A stretch of 64,000 nucleotides of DNA from Megamerina dolium (GCA_963854835.1 OY978529.1:41598055-41662054), one strand, 5' to 3'. Positions 13,560 through 26,740 are shown, numbered from the stretch's first letter. The notes: generated by a model from the letters alone, not told the origin. Translations and numbers: made by a program.

Positions 13560-14330
13560 GATTAGGTTATTCTGGCTGCCTTCTCTCCTCTAACTTCTAC
13601 AGTTCCTGGTCGAAATTTGCCGACAACTGGTTTTGGTAGTCATTTTCGGAGTACAATTTACAATTTTTTCCCTGCATGGAGTTTTCATGCGACCTGAATA
13701 GATGGTAATCTGAAGGTGCAATTCAGTGCTGTATGGTGAAAGCATCAAAACTTTCCAACCACGCTCTACCAGTTTTTCCCAGTTTTCCAAAGATGCGTGT
13801 GGTTTCATGTTGTCCTACTGAAAGACAATAACTCGAGATTTTGTCAATTCTGGTCGCTTTTACTTGATTACTTTGCTCAATCTGAATAGTTTCTTGCATT
13901 AAAGCTCTGAATCAATCTATATTAGCCAGGCGGGAGCATTTCGTAATGAATAACTCCTTTCTAATCAAACAAAAGTTCATTACATTCTTATTCGTAAATT
14001 CTATATATGCGGTATATCTGACCTTTTCAATTGGCTCTTGTATGACAATTTTCACTGCACGTTATCGTACGTGATCCATTTCTAATAGCAGCTAACCAGT
14101 TCTTTAAGAAGTTCGCTATTTTCGAACCAATTCAACAATTTATGGCATGATCAAATGCGATCAGCTAAATTTTTCTCATTAAGTTTATGAGGCAACTATT
14201 TATCGCATTTCCTGACGGATCCAGCTTCGCAAAAATTATTTGAAACATTTTTCTGAGTGTCTTTTAGTCTATCCGTGAAATCATAAGAAGTTTCATGTGT
14301 TCTTTCGGCATTGTGTGGACGGACAGAGCA
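13560..14330 (-). pseudogene. Badly decayed mariner transposase (mauritiana-like)
   Basis: Reading the - strand across several frames recovers mariner transposase pieces in the right order. First come remnants around NVMNFCLIRKELFI and ANIDSELYARNYSD (family pattern: VMLCxWWDxKGxxYYELL then IDSELYCRQL). Then LENWEKLVERGWKVL, and a shifted frame reading APSDYHLFRS and QGKK, the usual C-terminal signature around the third catalytic Asp. Many stops and frameshifts separate them. Terminal repeats were not identified. SINE copy 2 sits at its upstream edge, so the relic may continue past 14714. Confidence 0.7.
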
Positions 14331-14343
14331 AGGTGCATCTTTA

Positions 14344-14700
14344 GGTTAGGTTAGGTAATGAGACTGCCCTCTCTATGAGAGAACACATTTAGGCCAGAAA
14401 GGCCCTTTGTGATACCACTGAGTTTGTCTTCCAATACAGTTGTGCGTATTAAATTTGGACAGCATTAGAAGGGACCTACTAATATTAGCCGGTTCCAAAT
14501 GGCAAAACTCTTGTGACATCACTTTAACTTAGTTTTGTCACAGAGCTCTTTTAACAACCATTTTTGGCAAATTTTACTGCTGGAAAAATTGCCAATTCTT
14601 GCCGGCAGGTGGGTACTGTTCGAAAGAAAAATCTTTTCGATATTAAATTTTGTTATGCTTCACCCGTCCAACGCACTAACCACTGAGCTACGGTACCCAC
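14344..14700 (-). mobile_element. tRNA-derived SINE, copy 2, with 14-bp target-site duplication
   Basis: A complete-looking 357-bp copy in reverse orientation. The tRNA-like head is at the right (complement of GTAGCTCAGTGGTTAGTG ends near 14697). The body matches copy 3, and the tail on the left ends in CTAACCTAACC. The 14-base repeat AAGGTGCATCTTTA flanks it at 14330-14343 and 14701-14714. The B box is damaged: the expected GGTTCAATCCC segment is missing between the head and the GAAGCATAAC body. The insertion is beside or within the decayed mariner. Confidence 0.92.
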
Positions 14701-14714
14701 AAGGTGCATCTTTA

Positions 14715-16629
14715 ACATTGAATTCTCCGGAACGAAATCATTTTAACCAAGGTTGTGCAGCATGTATCGATATAGCATTTTTCCCATAAACTGTAAAAAT
14801 TTCTTATTAGAGAACTTTATTGTCAACTATTAATAACTTTCTAACTGTGAACTCTAAATATCGCGTTTCAAACGCAACATAGCATGACCCGATGGGATCT
14901 GTGTTGCGGGAGATAATCGAGTAAAGTGACACTTTGGGTCAAAAATGCTGCATTACTTTTCAATTCACCAATAATATACTTGGCTTATAACATCCTATAA
15001 ATAAAAACAAAGGAAAAATTTTAATTCTGTTTTCAATAATTTAAAAATTTTACATTATAAACTTGCATGAATGAGAGTTAAATTCGAAAAAAAAATGATT
15101 TTCATTGGGCTTTAACAATTTTATATGAAGATGAATCATTTATACACAAATTTTTAGTATATGAATCAATAAATGATTTCTCTTTTATTTCATCAAACTA
15201 ATGAAGTTTTCACTATGTCAATTTATCATGTCTACAAAAAAATATTAAAGAAAATGGTAATATTTTGATCAAATCAATTTGTGAAGGTAATATGTGAGAC
15301 TAAATGAATAAGTAAATATGCTCATATGCTAAAACAAATTATTTAAATATCTATAAAATCCAACAAAAAAAAAAATATATAAATATACCTATAATAAATA
15401 TAAAAATAATCCTATAATAAAATAATGATTATACCATAAAATATTATAATGTAAATAAATATGAAAAAGGGCAATCTTAATACCCTTCACATAAAACCAA
15501 TCGGTCAATTGATGATAAAATATTATTGCAAAATTCGATTGTGAAAGCGATCAAAACAAAATAATATTTATAAAACTAAGATTATAGTAGCAATAATGCA
15601 AAATACTATTTATGTATTAGTATAAAATTTCTATTATTATATTATAAATAAATTTATTTGAATTGTTGAACAACAAAATATGCCTTCCAATTAAGTAAAA
15701 AAAAAAAAAAAAAAAAATGTGCAATCAAAATGATAATGAAAACAATGAATTATTGATGTAATTTCATTTGAATTGAAACGATTACAAATAAAATTATATA
15801 GTAAGAAACAAGAGAAAGAGATCGATATGATTTCAACATTTTATTTGTTGAAAATGAAAATTTTATCTCTTCCAAATAAGCATAGCAAAAAATTATGCAA
15901 AATACTAGTAATGGTAGTATTAATAATTTAAGAAAAATAATAATTTGCCATAGCTGAATTGTGTATTTCAAAATCTGTAGAAATAAAAAGTGAAACCTGG
16001 CAATACGCACTTGAAAAGGCATTGCCGCGCAAGTATTGGCAAAGAAATTACAACGTAAAAAGTGGGAGTGACATTCAACAACAGCAACGAAATAAGAAAA
16101 ATTCATACAAAGCATACATTTTTATTATGAAACTATTTAACAATGAAAAATAATCAAAAATTTTGATTAGTCATTAAACAAAAAAATGACCATAACCAAA
16201 TTAATACTGGACAACAATAAGAGTTTAGCGCAATCTATACATGGATATTGTCTATGTGTATGAGAAGATGATCGAATTGATTTTATTGATGCTTTATTTG
16301 CCACATGGTACCCACATTGGTATCGATACCAGGTATTGATTAATTGATTAAATAATTATGTACCACGGTTACCGCATAGCAAACTTAATACGGTATGTAC
16401 CTCTTTATGTTGGTATTTGTAGGAATTTAATATAAGGCAAAATTATAAGGCAATATTACAAGTAGGTAGGTACCTACTTTGATATTATGAAATTAGTTTG
16501 TCAGTCTTGATTTTTTGTTTGTGGTAATGTATTGTATCTATTACATGGTTTATATGGCACTTAAACCACACATATAAATACAATTTGAAACCATTTTGAA
16601 ACGTAAAAAAATACAAATTAATATAAGAG
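14715..16629. other. AT-rich non-coding stretch
   Basis: No gene supported. Overlapping frames near 15750-16153 on both strands are AT-driven and show no domain. There is an A run at 15695-15717. A perfect palindrome TGGTATCGATACCA lies at about 16318. Confidence 0.5.
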
Positions 16630-16944
16630 ATCTTCCATTACTGTTGTGTTTGTTAACTTTTTGGACAGTATTAGAAGGGATCTACTTATTTTAGCCGGTT
16701 CCGAACGGCAGAACTCTGGCGACATCTCTTTTTCTGAGCTTTGTCACAGAGTTATTTTAGAAGCTTTTTCATGGCAAGTTGTTACTGTCGGAAGAATTGC
16801 TAATTGCTTGCCGACAGGTGGGTACCGTTCGAAAGAAAAATCTTTTCGATATTAAATTTGTTATGCGTGAGCCGGGGATTAAACCACGACCTACAGATCA
16901 GAAGGCCAACACACTAACCACTGAGCCAAGGTACCCACACCCAA
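16630..16944 (-). mobile_element. tRNA-derived SINE, copy 3 (full head and body)
   Basis: Reverse-orientation copy. The head at the right end carries the complement of GGCTCAGTGGTTAGTG and a B-box relative (complement of GTGGTTTAATCCC) near 16875-16887. The body contains the family landmarks CCGACAGTAACAACTTGCCA and CGTTCGGAACCGGCTAAAAT on the - strand. The left limit is set by similarity to copy 1 (complement of AACACGCACAATAA). No convincing target-site duplication was found. Confidence 0.88.
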
Positions 16945-17600
16945 TGATATGTATATAAATTTTGTCTCAATGTGCTTTATATATGCTAACTGAATTTTTA
17001 TAGCCGATTTGAAAACAGTGCATATTTCTTTAAAAATGCTATATTGGCTAGTGTGGAAATGGAGTCGATCATATATTTTATGGCTCAAGAGTATTGCTGA
17101 TAATGAATTTGGTAAAAAACTTCAATTTTATTGGGGAGCATCCCTAATGAGTAAAAATAGAAGATAAATAAGTTTCGCAAAAATGTTGCACAGAAAAATT
17201 AATGGTGGTCTGAAATATATTTTAGCCCTCTAGATGCGACTCTTGGGAAACTGGATGCTGAATTGTTGATTTATTGGTGTTTTAGGTTAATTTTGGAAGG
17301 GAGCCCCTGAGACGCGGATATAGCGGGTAAGCATACTCGAGGAAAATGTTTGATAGCGCAATTGAATGGTTGCCGTTGCCCTTCCTTTTGAGTCACGTCC
17401 AGAGTGATGGAAGCGAATTTTATAAAAATCTGAATTTTGTTGCGGAGCCGTCTTAAAGAGTGGAAATAAGGGGTTGAGAATTTCTCAAAAAATATTTAGT
17501 GTAAATTAATGGGGCTTAGTCATCCATTTTCCCCCTAGGAGTGACTCTAGGAGAGTTGTGGGCTTATTTCCCGGTTTTCTTTTAATGATAATTAACTTTG
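16945..17600 (+). repeat. Family A tandem array, short
   Basis: About three units with landmarks TTTATTGGGGAGCATCCCTA (about 17127), GGAAGGGAGCCCCTGAGACG (about 17293) and TTGTTGCGGAGCCGTCTTAA (about 17437). Each is followed by a relative of AAATAAGGGG. The LINE at 17714 inserted just downstream. Confidence 0.7.
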
Positions 17601-17713
17601 ACTTCTCTTTGTTACCACAGAGCAACACCACCATTTTTTGGATCACGCAAAATAAGTGGATGGGGGACGCTTCTCTATCAAAATCGTACCTAGGACAAGT
17701 CTACAAAGAAAAT

Positions 17714-18833
17714 TATTATTATTATTATTATCGTTGTGGGGATGTTGCACCGCTACCTATAAGATCTATTGTGCCCCCTTCGCAGAGCTAGAGTGTGTCT
17801 CTCAGCCCAGTTCCCTCGATGAATTTTAGTATTGGTCCCAATTCACAGAGTCTAATTTCATCCTCGGGTATGATGAAATCTCCCAGGTATTTCCTATCAC
17901 GTGTTGTGCGGTCTCGTCCTCTTCCCTGCAGAACCTACAGAGAGCATCAGAGAAAATTCCCAGTTTTGTTAGGTGATAATTCAGCCTACAGTGCCCTGTT
18001 AATAATCCCGAAATGATTCGCATGTTATTCTTCGTTAGACTCATACATTCCTCGTAGCGTTTCAGGTTGTATGTCCCTAGCGCTAGTTTGGAGTGTGTTA
18101 GCCCCGGTAAGTTTTCCCAGTATAAGCTTCTTTGTCTATTCTCTTCTTCCCAGATGATACGGGAGATGTTACCCGATCCTAATCCACAGAATGGTTCAGG
18201 CCCTACAAATGCTCCCTTCCTGGCAAGCTTATCTGCCATTTCATTTCCATCGATCCCTACGTGCCCCGGAACCCATAGAATCCACACCTGATTGAGTTGG
18301 CCCAGGATGTTCAGTTTTTCAATGCACTCCATCACCAGATATGATGTAACCTGGTGGGATTTGAGTGCTTTGATAGCCGCCTGGCTGTCACTCAGTATTG
18401 CTATTCTGCGATTCCGGTAATTCCGTTCGAGATTAAAGTGCGCACATCTATCTATCGCGTAGACTTCCGCTTGAAAGATAGAGGTGTTCTTACATAATGG
18501 TTCAGAGTATCTTTTCCCTGGTCCGAATACACCTGCCCCGGCTCCGTCATCGGTGAGGGAACCGTCGGTGTACCATGTTATCATGTACTGGTTTATCTTG
18601 TATGTTTTCGATATACCTTCCCAATGTTTTTTGTTACTAAGCTCAGTTTTAAAATGTTTCTTAAAGCTGAACCTTGGGAGTATCACGTCCCTTGGCATCG
18701 AGATTTCAGGAAGTTGCTCAGCCAGAAGTTCTGTCTTCCTTCGGCTGAGGTAACTGCCTGTGCTGACGTTGTTCCCAGCTACCCTCAAAATCGCCCTCCT
18801 CGCTTGGGACTGGATGTAAATATGGAGGGGAGT
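17714..18833 (-). mobile_element. 5'-truncated RNase H-bearing LINE with 12-bp target-site duplication
   Basis: A 1.12-kb non-LTR retrotransposon fragment. It is bounded by the 12-base direct repeat TACAAAGAAAAT at 17702-17713 and 18834-18845. On the - strand its 3' end is a run of TAA/ATA repeats, not poly-A, as in I-clade elements. The 5' end stops inside the coding sequence, so it is a dead-on-arrival copy. It encodes an RNase H domain and a C-terminal Cys/His knuckle (see the coding entry). Confidence 0.93.
17826..18833 (-). CDS. Partial LINE ORF2: RNase H domain and C-terminal zinc-knuckle region
   Basis: An open frame of about 335 codons runs from the truncation point to a TAA stop at 17826, with no start codon of its own. 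The RNase H fold shows all four catalytic acidic positions: Asp in WYTDGSLTDDGAG, Glu in FQAEVYAID, Asp in ILSDSQAAIKAL, and Asp in GHVGIDGNEMADKLA. RNase H removes the RNA strand after target-primed reverse transcription. After it comes the usual LTGHCRLNYHL segment and a CRFC...QHV knuckle. The Cys expected a few residues after the His is absent (GNTWEI instead), which may mark decay. The uninterrupted frame shows the copy is fairly young. It belongs to an RNase H-containing LINE clade (I, LOA or R1-related). I cannot place it closer. Confidence 0.9.
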   Translation of the reverse strand, partial: TPLHIYIQSQARRAILRVAGNNVSTGSYLSRRKTELLAEQLPEISMPRDVILPRFSFKKHFKTELSNKKHWEGISKTYKINQYMITWYTDGSLTDDGAGAGVFGPGKRYSEPLCKNTSIFQAEVYAIDRCAHFNLERNYRNRRIAILSDSQAAIKALKSHQVTSYLVMECIEKLNILGQLNQVWILWVPGHVGIDGNEMADKLARKGAFVGPEPFCGLGSGNISRIIWEEENRQRSLYWENLPGLTHSKLALGTYNLKRYEECMSLTKNNMRIISGLLTGHCRLNYHLTKLGIFSDALCRFCREEDETAQHVIGNTWEISSYPRMKLDSVNWDQY

Positions 18834-18845
18834 TACAAAGAAAAT

Positions 18846-19110
18846 GCTTTATACAAATTTGGTCTGTGATGTCAATCACAGTAGCCAACTGATGTCCACC
18901 TGTGTTCTGCCGTATCAGAAACTTAAGCTCCTTCCTTCTAAATTTCAGGTAAAATTACATCAGTCTCCTGTCGGGTTCTTTCAAACAGTTTTCGGTCGGT
19001 TTGCATGTTTGCGTACGACCACATCTCTTAATGGATGGAACACACAAAGTCGTTGACATATCGCACGAATTCTGCAGCGTTCCCACCGAAAATATTTATT
19101 GGACTTATAG
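18846..19110 (-). pseudogene. Possible older LINE relic
   Basis: The - strand reads RTQTCKPTENCLKEPDRRLM, then after a stop FYLKFRRKELKFLIRQNTGG and HQLATVIDITD. The order (Cys-rich run, Arg-rich LSRKELRxLV-like helix, TGHC-like turn) resembles the segment between RNase H and knuckle in LINE ORF2. Similarity is weak, and the only support is pattern and higher GC than the flanks. Confidence 0.35.
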
Positions 19111-20540
19111 GAGTGCCAGTAGAGTCTCAATTGACCAGTCCTCGAGGACCCATATAAGACTTAGTTGACTACATTTTGCAATGATTGTTCAACCTCATCT
19201 CACACTCACTGACCTGATAGAGTTCGAAGGGTCATTCAGCGGAGCCTGATTGTCGCTGCAATTCCCAATGCACCTCATACACCACTTTGACATGCCTTTG
19301 AATTGCGAAAATTTCACTTAAGAATTTATTTTAAATTTTCTCCATCGAGAAAAAAATCGAACTCTATGCAAAAAATCGCAATGAGAATATATTTTTACAA
19401 TATTTTTATCAATTTATTTTTGTTTTTTTTTTTTTTTTGTAGTTTTGCGATGACTAATCTTATTTTAGCACTTTAGGAAGATATGGAATGGCAATCAGTT
19501 TGATATGAGTATTTTAGAAGAACATTTTGTTGAACAATCATCAACACTTTTTGTTGAATTGTTTTATTTATCAACAACAACGAAACAAGATAAATCAAAA
19601 AAAAAAAAAAATCACAAACTAAAGATGAATAAATAAAAAATTAATATTAATCAAATGTTCACACTGAAAACCGATTAGGCACGCTTTCGATTTGACTTGT
19701 CGCAAAAAACATGACAATTCACATAAACAATTTAAACAAACAAAAAACAACATGAATAACAATACAAAGAAAATTCATTAAAACAAAAACATATGTATAA
19801 ATATTTAAATGAACAATGTAGTACTTAGGTACTACCTAAGAGAAGCAAAGAAAAGAAATAAATTACAACTGAAAGGGCAAGTGAATAATAATGAATTGTA
19901 AGAAATAACACGTTGATGCTATGGTATGACTTACTCATTTGATTGCATACTTACCCGTACACCTATATAGGAGCATAGGGGGCAATATATAATACAAGAT
20001 AATATAGCCAACACGCTGTTGTATTTTCAATTGTATATTAAACTTATTTACGCATGCGAAGATGCACAAATAACCATACATACGTATACCTATGCGTTAG
20101 TATGTGAAATATGTTCATATATATTATCACGACATAATCATCGGTTCATTATAAAACCTGTGCTGTGCTGTTCACTATGCGAAAAATGTCTTTAAAGCTG
20201 CTCTTCTAACGGAATGCAACAGTGCTGTGCCCTTGCTGGTTGTTATGATGAACAATGCGGGTATGTATACGAGTATATGTATGATAGCAGAGAAAAATAT
20301 CAGGAAAACGGAAGTAAAATATTATTCATAATATGTACTGAAAATTGAAATAAATTACAACACTAGGCAACATAAATAGTGATGGTAAATGTAGCGTGTG
20401 ATATCTTTCACATATGAGAATATGTCAAGGGAGAGTATATGAGGGAGAGCATAATGATTATAGAAATTATATTGACTTTCAAGCAATTTAGTGTAATTTA
20501 ACGGTTGCAAAGTAGCAAGAATGTGATTTTAAAAACTTTG
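19111..20540. other. Non-coding stretch
   Basis: Slightly GC-richer to about 19320, possibly more transposon debris. After that it is AT-rich with T and A runs (19420-19438, 19600). No gene supported. Confidence 0.5.
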
Positions 20541-20888
20541 AACTTAGGGGAACTCAGGAATGTTACGTGAAAAATAGCTACGGAGATCGAACTTGTGTTC
20601 AGCATCCCATAATTTATATATGAAATTCATATCTAGAACTAGAGAATCTAGAGACCGAAAAAGTACAAAAGTCTTGAGTATTTTTCCGTTGAACTTTCCA
20701 TTAAAAAAAAATATATATATAAATTTTGTATGGAATTGTCTAAGAGACAGAGAAAATATTGAAGCAAAAAGAGCAATGGGCACATGGGTCATATATTTAA
20801 CCCCCCTAAGAACAATTTCTAGATAGTTATTGGGTTATTTGTTGACTTTCATATGTGGAGTAATTCAAAGTAATGGGAATCGCTCATA
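20541..20888 (+). repeat. Family A repeat, left part (interrupted by mariner)
   Basis: Landmarks include TTTTGTATGGAATTGTCTAA at about 20725, followed by AGAGACAGAGAAAATATTGA and TTAACCCCCCTAAGAACAAT. The array continues at 22103 beyond the inserted mariner. Confidence 0.65.
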
Positions 20889-20890
20889 TA

Positions 20891-22100
20891 TTGGGTGTTC
20901 GAAAAAAATCAGTAACAAATTGTCGGTAGATGGCAATCGGTTAATCGCATCTGACTATACTATAGCTTGCTTGAAAGGTGACATTTTAAGCTTCATTTTG
21001 TTGGAAGACATTATTAAAATCGCATTATTCGGTGCAAAGTTAATGTTATGAGTGAAAATTCGGAATATTATCTTCATATTTTGCTTTTCTATTATAGAAA
21101 AGGTAAGAATGTGTCGCAGGAAAGCATTTTTGAAATTAACGGAGCCAATGCTGTATCTAGAAAAACCGCAGCGAAGTGCTGTGCTCGTTTTCGATCTGAT
21201 AATTTTGATGTTAAAAATGCACCTTGCGCTTCATGGAAAAAAATTGAACAAGACCAGGACAGAAGCAGCCTAAACGTTGCTCGGAAACTAGGCAATCATT
21301 ATCAAACAGTTATCAATCATTTGAAGAAAGCTGGATACACAAAGAAGCTCGATGTTTCGATGCCACACGAACTAACAGTGAAAATTTTAATAGATCGAAC
21401 TTCCATTTGCGATTAACCGCTAAATTGGAACGAAATCGAACCATTTATTAAGCAAACGATTACTGGCGATGAAAAGTGGATCATGTACGAGAATAATGTG
21501 CGAAAAAGATCATGGACGCATCGAGGTGAAACTTCGCAATCGGTGGCAAAGCCAGTATTAATACCAAAAAAGGTATTGCTATTTGCGTTTGGAATTGGGA
21601 TTGAAAGGGAATTGTTCATTATGAGCTTCTACAACCCGGTGAAATGATTGATTCTGATCTCTACTGCCAGTTAACAGTTAATGAAATTGAGGCAAGCAAT
21701 TCAATTAAAACTGCCAGAATTAATCAACAGAAAATGTGTTGTGTTCCATCATAACTACGACCGACCACACACATTTTTGATGACCCAGCAGAAACTGGGA
21801 AAGCTTGACTGAGAAGTTTTGATGCATTCATCGTGCACGTTCAGATTTATTATTTGCATCGATCTCTGCAGAACTTTCTTAATGGTGAAAATTTAAATTC
21901 CATAGAGGCCTGCAAAATGCACTTGGATCAGTTTTTCACTCAGAAAACCCAGAAGTTCTACACAGATGTAATAATTTCTTTATCCCAAAAATGACAAAAT
22001 GTTATCAATCAAAACGGCATATATTTGGTGTAATAAAGATCATTTCAAATATAAGAAAAAAGTGTTTCATTTTTGGTCAAATTTGTAACCGAACATCCCA
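20891..22100 (+). mobile_element. mariner transposon, mauritiana-like, inactive
   Basis: A 1.21-kb element with TA at both borders (20889-20890 and 22101-22102). The left end reads TTGGGTGTTCG and the right end, complemented, TGGGATGTTCG, close to short mariner inverted repeats. It is inserted in a family A array, whose halves lie on each side. It contains one degraded transposase gene. Confidence 0.9.
21048..22010 (+). pseudogene. mariner transposase with nonsense and frameshift mutations
   Basis: The frame opens at 21048 with MSENSEYYLH and keeps a helix-turn-helix region (SRKTAAKCCARFRSDNFDV, DQDRSSLNVARKLGNHYQTV, then NHLKKAGY). A TAA at 21414 stops it. The same frame continues as PLNWNEIEPFIKQTITGDEKW, which holds the first catalytic Asp, to YNPVK and a stop at about 21645. 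A neighbouring frame then carries KGIVHYELLQPGEMIDSDLY, so there is a frameshift near 21570. The second catalytic site (HQDNARPH in the family) is reduced to HHNYDRPHT, and the third is not recoverable. The enzyme would be dead. Confidence 0.88.
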
Positions 22101-22102
22101 TA

Positions 22103-22330
22103 TTTTACCTCCCTCTAAGCACAATTAAGTGGCAAAAAATGTCAATTTTATAGTGATGCGCCTCTAAGAAGAAGAGATAGGGGATAAGTATGTTCAAGAT
22201 ATGAGAAGGAAGACTAATGAGCATCGATCATAAACTTTACCCCTCTAAGTATACTATAGCACCGGTGGAAATGAAATTTAAAAATAAAAGGTGTCAAATT
22301 GAGTGACCTGTTTAAGCTTTTAATTGCTAT
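22103..22330 (+). repeat. Family A repeat, right part
   Basis: Resumes after the mariner with TTTTACCTCCCTCTAAGCAC, then GTCAATTTTATAGTGATGCG followed by CCTCTAAGAAGAAGAGATAG. A second TTTACCCCTCTAAG block follows at about 22237. Confidence 0.65.
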
Positions 22331-24225
<1,895 letters not shown>

Positions 24226-26740
24226 TAAATGGTGCAATATTAACATCACCTTTATTAATCATATTTATTATGACTGTAGGGGGTATAATGACTCAGCAAA
24301 TGGAGAGATAAAGTATTAAAATGTTCTACAAACAAAATTTCCTTTAAAATTTCATTGTCAATAGCTAAAGACATTAACAGTAGGACTACTAACTACTTCT
24401 TAACACCACCTTACTCATCATACCATGTAAATATTCAAAAAAAATAGGGTAAAATGAGGAGATAGAAGGTTAAACTGTTAAAAAAAAACGTCCATAAAAT
24501 ATTAGCATAACAAATTAAAAATATTAAAAGAAAAATTATTAACTATTTGCTATCATCACCTTTATTTATCATACCATGGTTATATGGAGTAATATCAATG
24601 GGGATAAAAAGGGTTAAAAGTTTGTATGAAAAAGTATGAATACCAAAAAACATTAATAGAGAAAACTACTCGCTAGTTAACTTCACCTTAACTATAATCA
24701 AACCATCATGTTAAGGACCTATAAAATAAGGCCACAAAGGGTTAAAGTGTTCTCCATAAAATTGGAATAGTTATCTGAAAATAAATTTGAGCTCTTAGGT
24801 TCAATTACAATGTTTTCCAGTGGCGTGTTATGTCAGACGCTGTTTAATATCTGTATTTATGAGGAAATTAACTCAACTGTAATTTTTACTTTTTCAAGGC
24901 CATAACTTTAACCCTCATCCTCTTTTTACCTTCAGCGTCCCGGTTACCACTCCGGAGCCGGGTGGGGCTGAAACTGGTATTAGCTCCGGCTACGAGGTCT
25001 TACCAAAAGAATTTAAATTTGGTACCAAGGGTGATCAGGTTGGAATACTTTCAACCTGATCGTTGGGGACGGAGAGGTTTTTGTGATGGTTGTGATAACC
25101 CAAAGACAACGCGGGTAGAGTATTCCACGTCAAAGCCATGGATTATTTCATGCAGGTTGCTGACCCTTAGGTCAGAAAAGGTTTTAGTTAGGCCTGGATC
25201 TCCACTGTCCCACGTCCATACAACGTGTCCCAATTGGTACCATAAGAACCTGGAGGTTGGTTTTCGGTGTTCAATCCTGCGGGGCGCTTATCGGCGCTTC
25301 AAATTGATACTTACGCTTTGTGCGTAGTGAGATTAAGCTTTCAGGTAGGTGCTTACGATAAACACTGCTCAATCTTACCTTCAGTGATCCCTTATGGAAT
25401 TTTATTTATATGGAATGGTTTAGTTTTTTTGTGCGTCTCTAAATGGGACTTTTCTAAATAGTTTAAAAAAAAAAGAACAAATAAGACGTGCAAGAGAATT
25501 CAAAAGAATACTTCTGGTAAAATTTTATGATTTATAAATGTTTTTTTTTTATATTTTTTTATTTAAAAAATTTTAATTTAAACCAACAGCAAGAAGAAAT
25601 TTGCGTTAAAGGATTAAAATCTTCTATAAAAAAAATCGCCATTGAACTTTACAATGAACGTTCAAAATCTAAATTGATCTCAGGAGTGAATTTAAGCTAT
25701 GTTCGCTTGAGTTATTTCAAGGGCGCTATTAAATAGTTATTTATGAAGAAAATAACGCAACCCTAACTATCACCTTTTCAAGACCATAACATTAACCCAT
25801 AGATGCTACTTGTTTTTTATAACTCCTAGTGACTTTTTCTGAAGAACATTTTGTGGAAAACATTAACCCTTTCATGTCCCTCTTAAAGGAACTTTTCCGA
25901 ATATGCTCAAAAGAAGAACAAATAAGACCGATATAGGTAGAAATTAATGGGTTAAATTGTTCTAAAAAATATTATTTGAAAAATTTTATGATTTGAAAAT
26001 ATTTCTTTAAAAAATCAAATTAAATCAAATTGCTATTAAATTTTAAATTTTAAAAAATTAAGATTTTAATCAATGGCAAGAAAATTATAATGCAAAAAAA
26101 AAACACTTTCATCTGCCAATTGGATGTTTTATTTCAAGTTGTATATACCTTTCTTGCCTAGTCAAAATTTCTGTAGAATAATTTTGTCAGACATTTTAAC
26201 ACTCTTGTGCCTTTTCAAACGTGATTTTACTGAACTTTCTCAAAAAAAAAAAAAAAAAAGGGGGGGGGGGGGGTGGTGTAATGCCCATTTGGGTAAAAAT
26301 TATGCTTCAAATTGTTCTAAGAAAATATTTTTGATTAAAATTAACGATTTATAAATTTTTTTTTTTTTATAAATCTTTCAATTAAATATTTTATTTTAAA
26401 AATATAGATTATACCCAGGGTAAAAGGGTGGTGCAAAAAATTTTCTTTTGAAATAGATATTCGGTTATTCTGAGTCAAAGTAGCTGTTTCTGACTTAATG
26501 ATATTTCTGGGAGAACTTTTTGTGGCACATTTTACCCTTTCGAGTACACTGTAGAAGGGACTTTTCTCAATTTTCTTAAGGAAAAAAAAGAAAAGAGGGG
26601 CAAATATGACCCATATAGATAGAATTAATGAACCAAATAATTCTTAAAATATATTTCTGAAAAAATTCTACAATTTCTAAATTATTTTTCATATTTCGAT
26701 TAAATTTTTCATGCTAAAAATGTGAAATTTAACCTGAAAT
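24226..26740 (+). repeat. Family C degenerate repeats (about 130-160 bp and longer spacings)
   Basis: Loose repeats. CATCACCTTTATTAATCAT-like blocks occur near 24245, 24407, 24554 and 24681, usually followed by AGGGTTAAA. A second set around GGGACTTTTCTAAAT / GAACAAATAAGA / AAATTTTATGATTTA recurs near 25440, 25890, 26230 and 26570. Copies are too diverged for a firm unit length. The GC-rich insertion at 24936-25374 interrupts them. An A run followed by a G run lies at about 26240-26272. Confidence 0.5.
24936..25374. mobile_element. GC-rich 439-bp insertion with 10-bp target-site duplication, unknown family
   Basis: Much GC-richer than the surrounding DNA. The direct repeat TTACCTTCAG flanks it at 24926-24935 and 25375-25384. 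Several hairpins are visible: CCCGG...CCGGG at about 24939-24963, GATCAGGTTG...CAACCTGATC at 25033-25061, and TACGC...GCGTA near 25313-25327. There is no poly-A and no terminal inverted repeat. Frames of 60 (- strand) and 121 (+ strand) codons are open but match nothing I know. A short retroposon or the untranslated part of a LINE would fit. Confidence 0.6.

Noticed and set aside
15750..16115. A 121-codon - strand frame
   Set aside because: AT-driven, no domain or signal, overlapped by another frame on the opposite strand, no splice support.
24962..25327. A 121-codon frame as a gene
   Set aside because: It is confined to a 439-bp insertion with target-site duplication, has no recognisable domain, and overlaps an antisense frame of similar quality.
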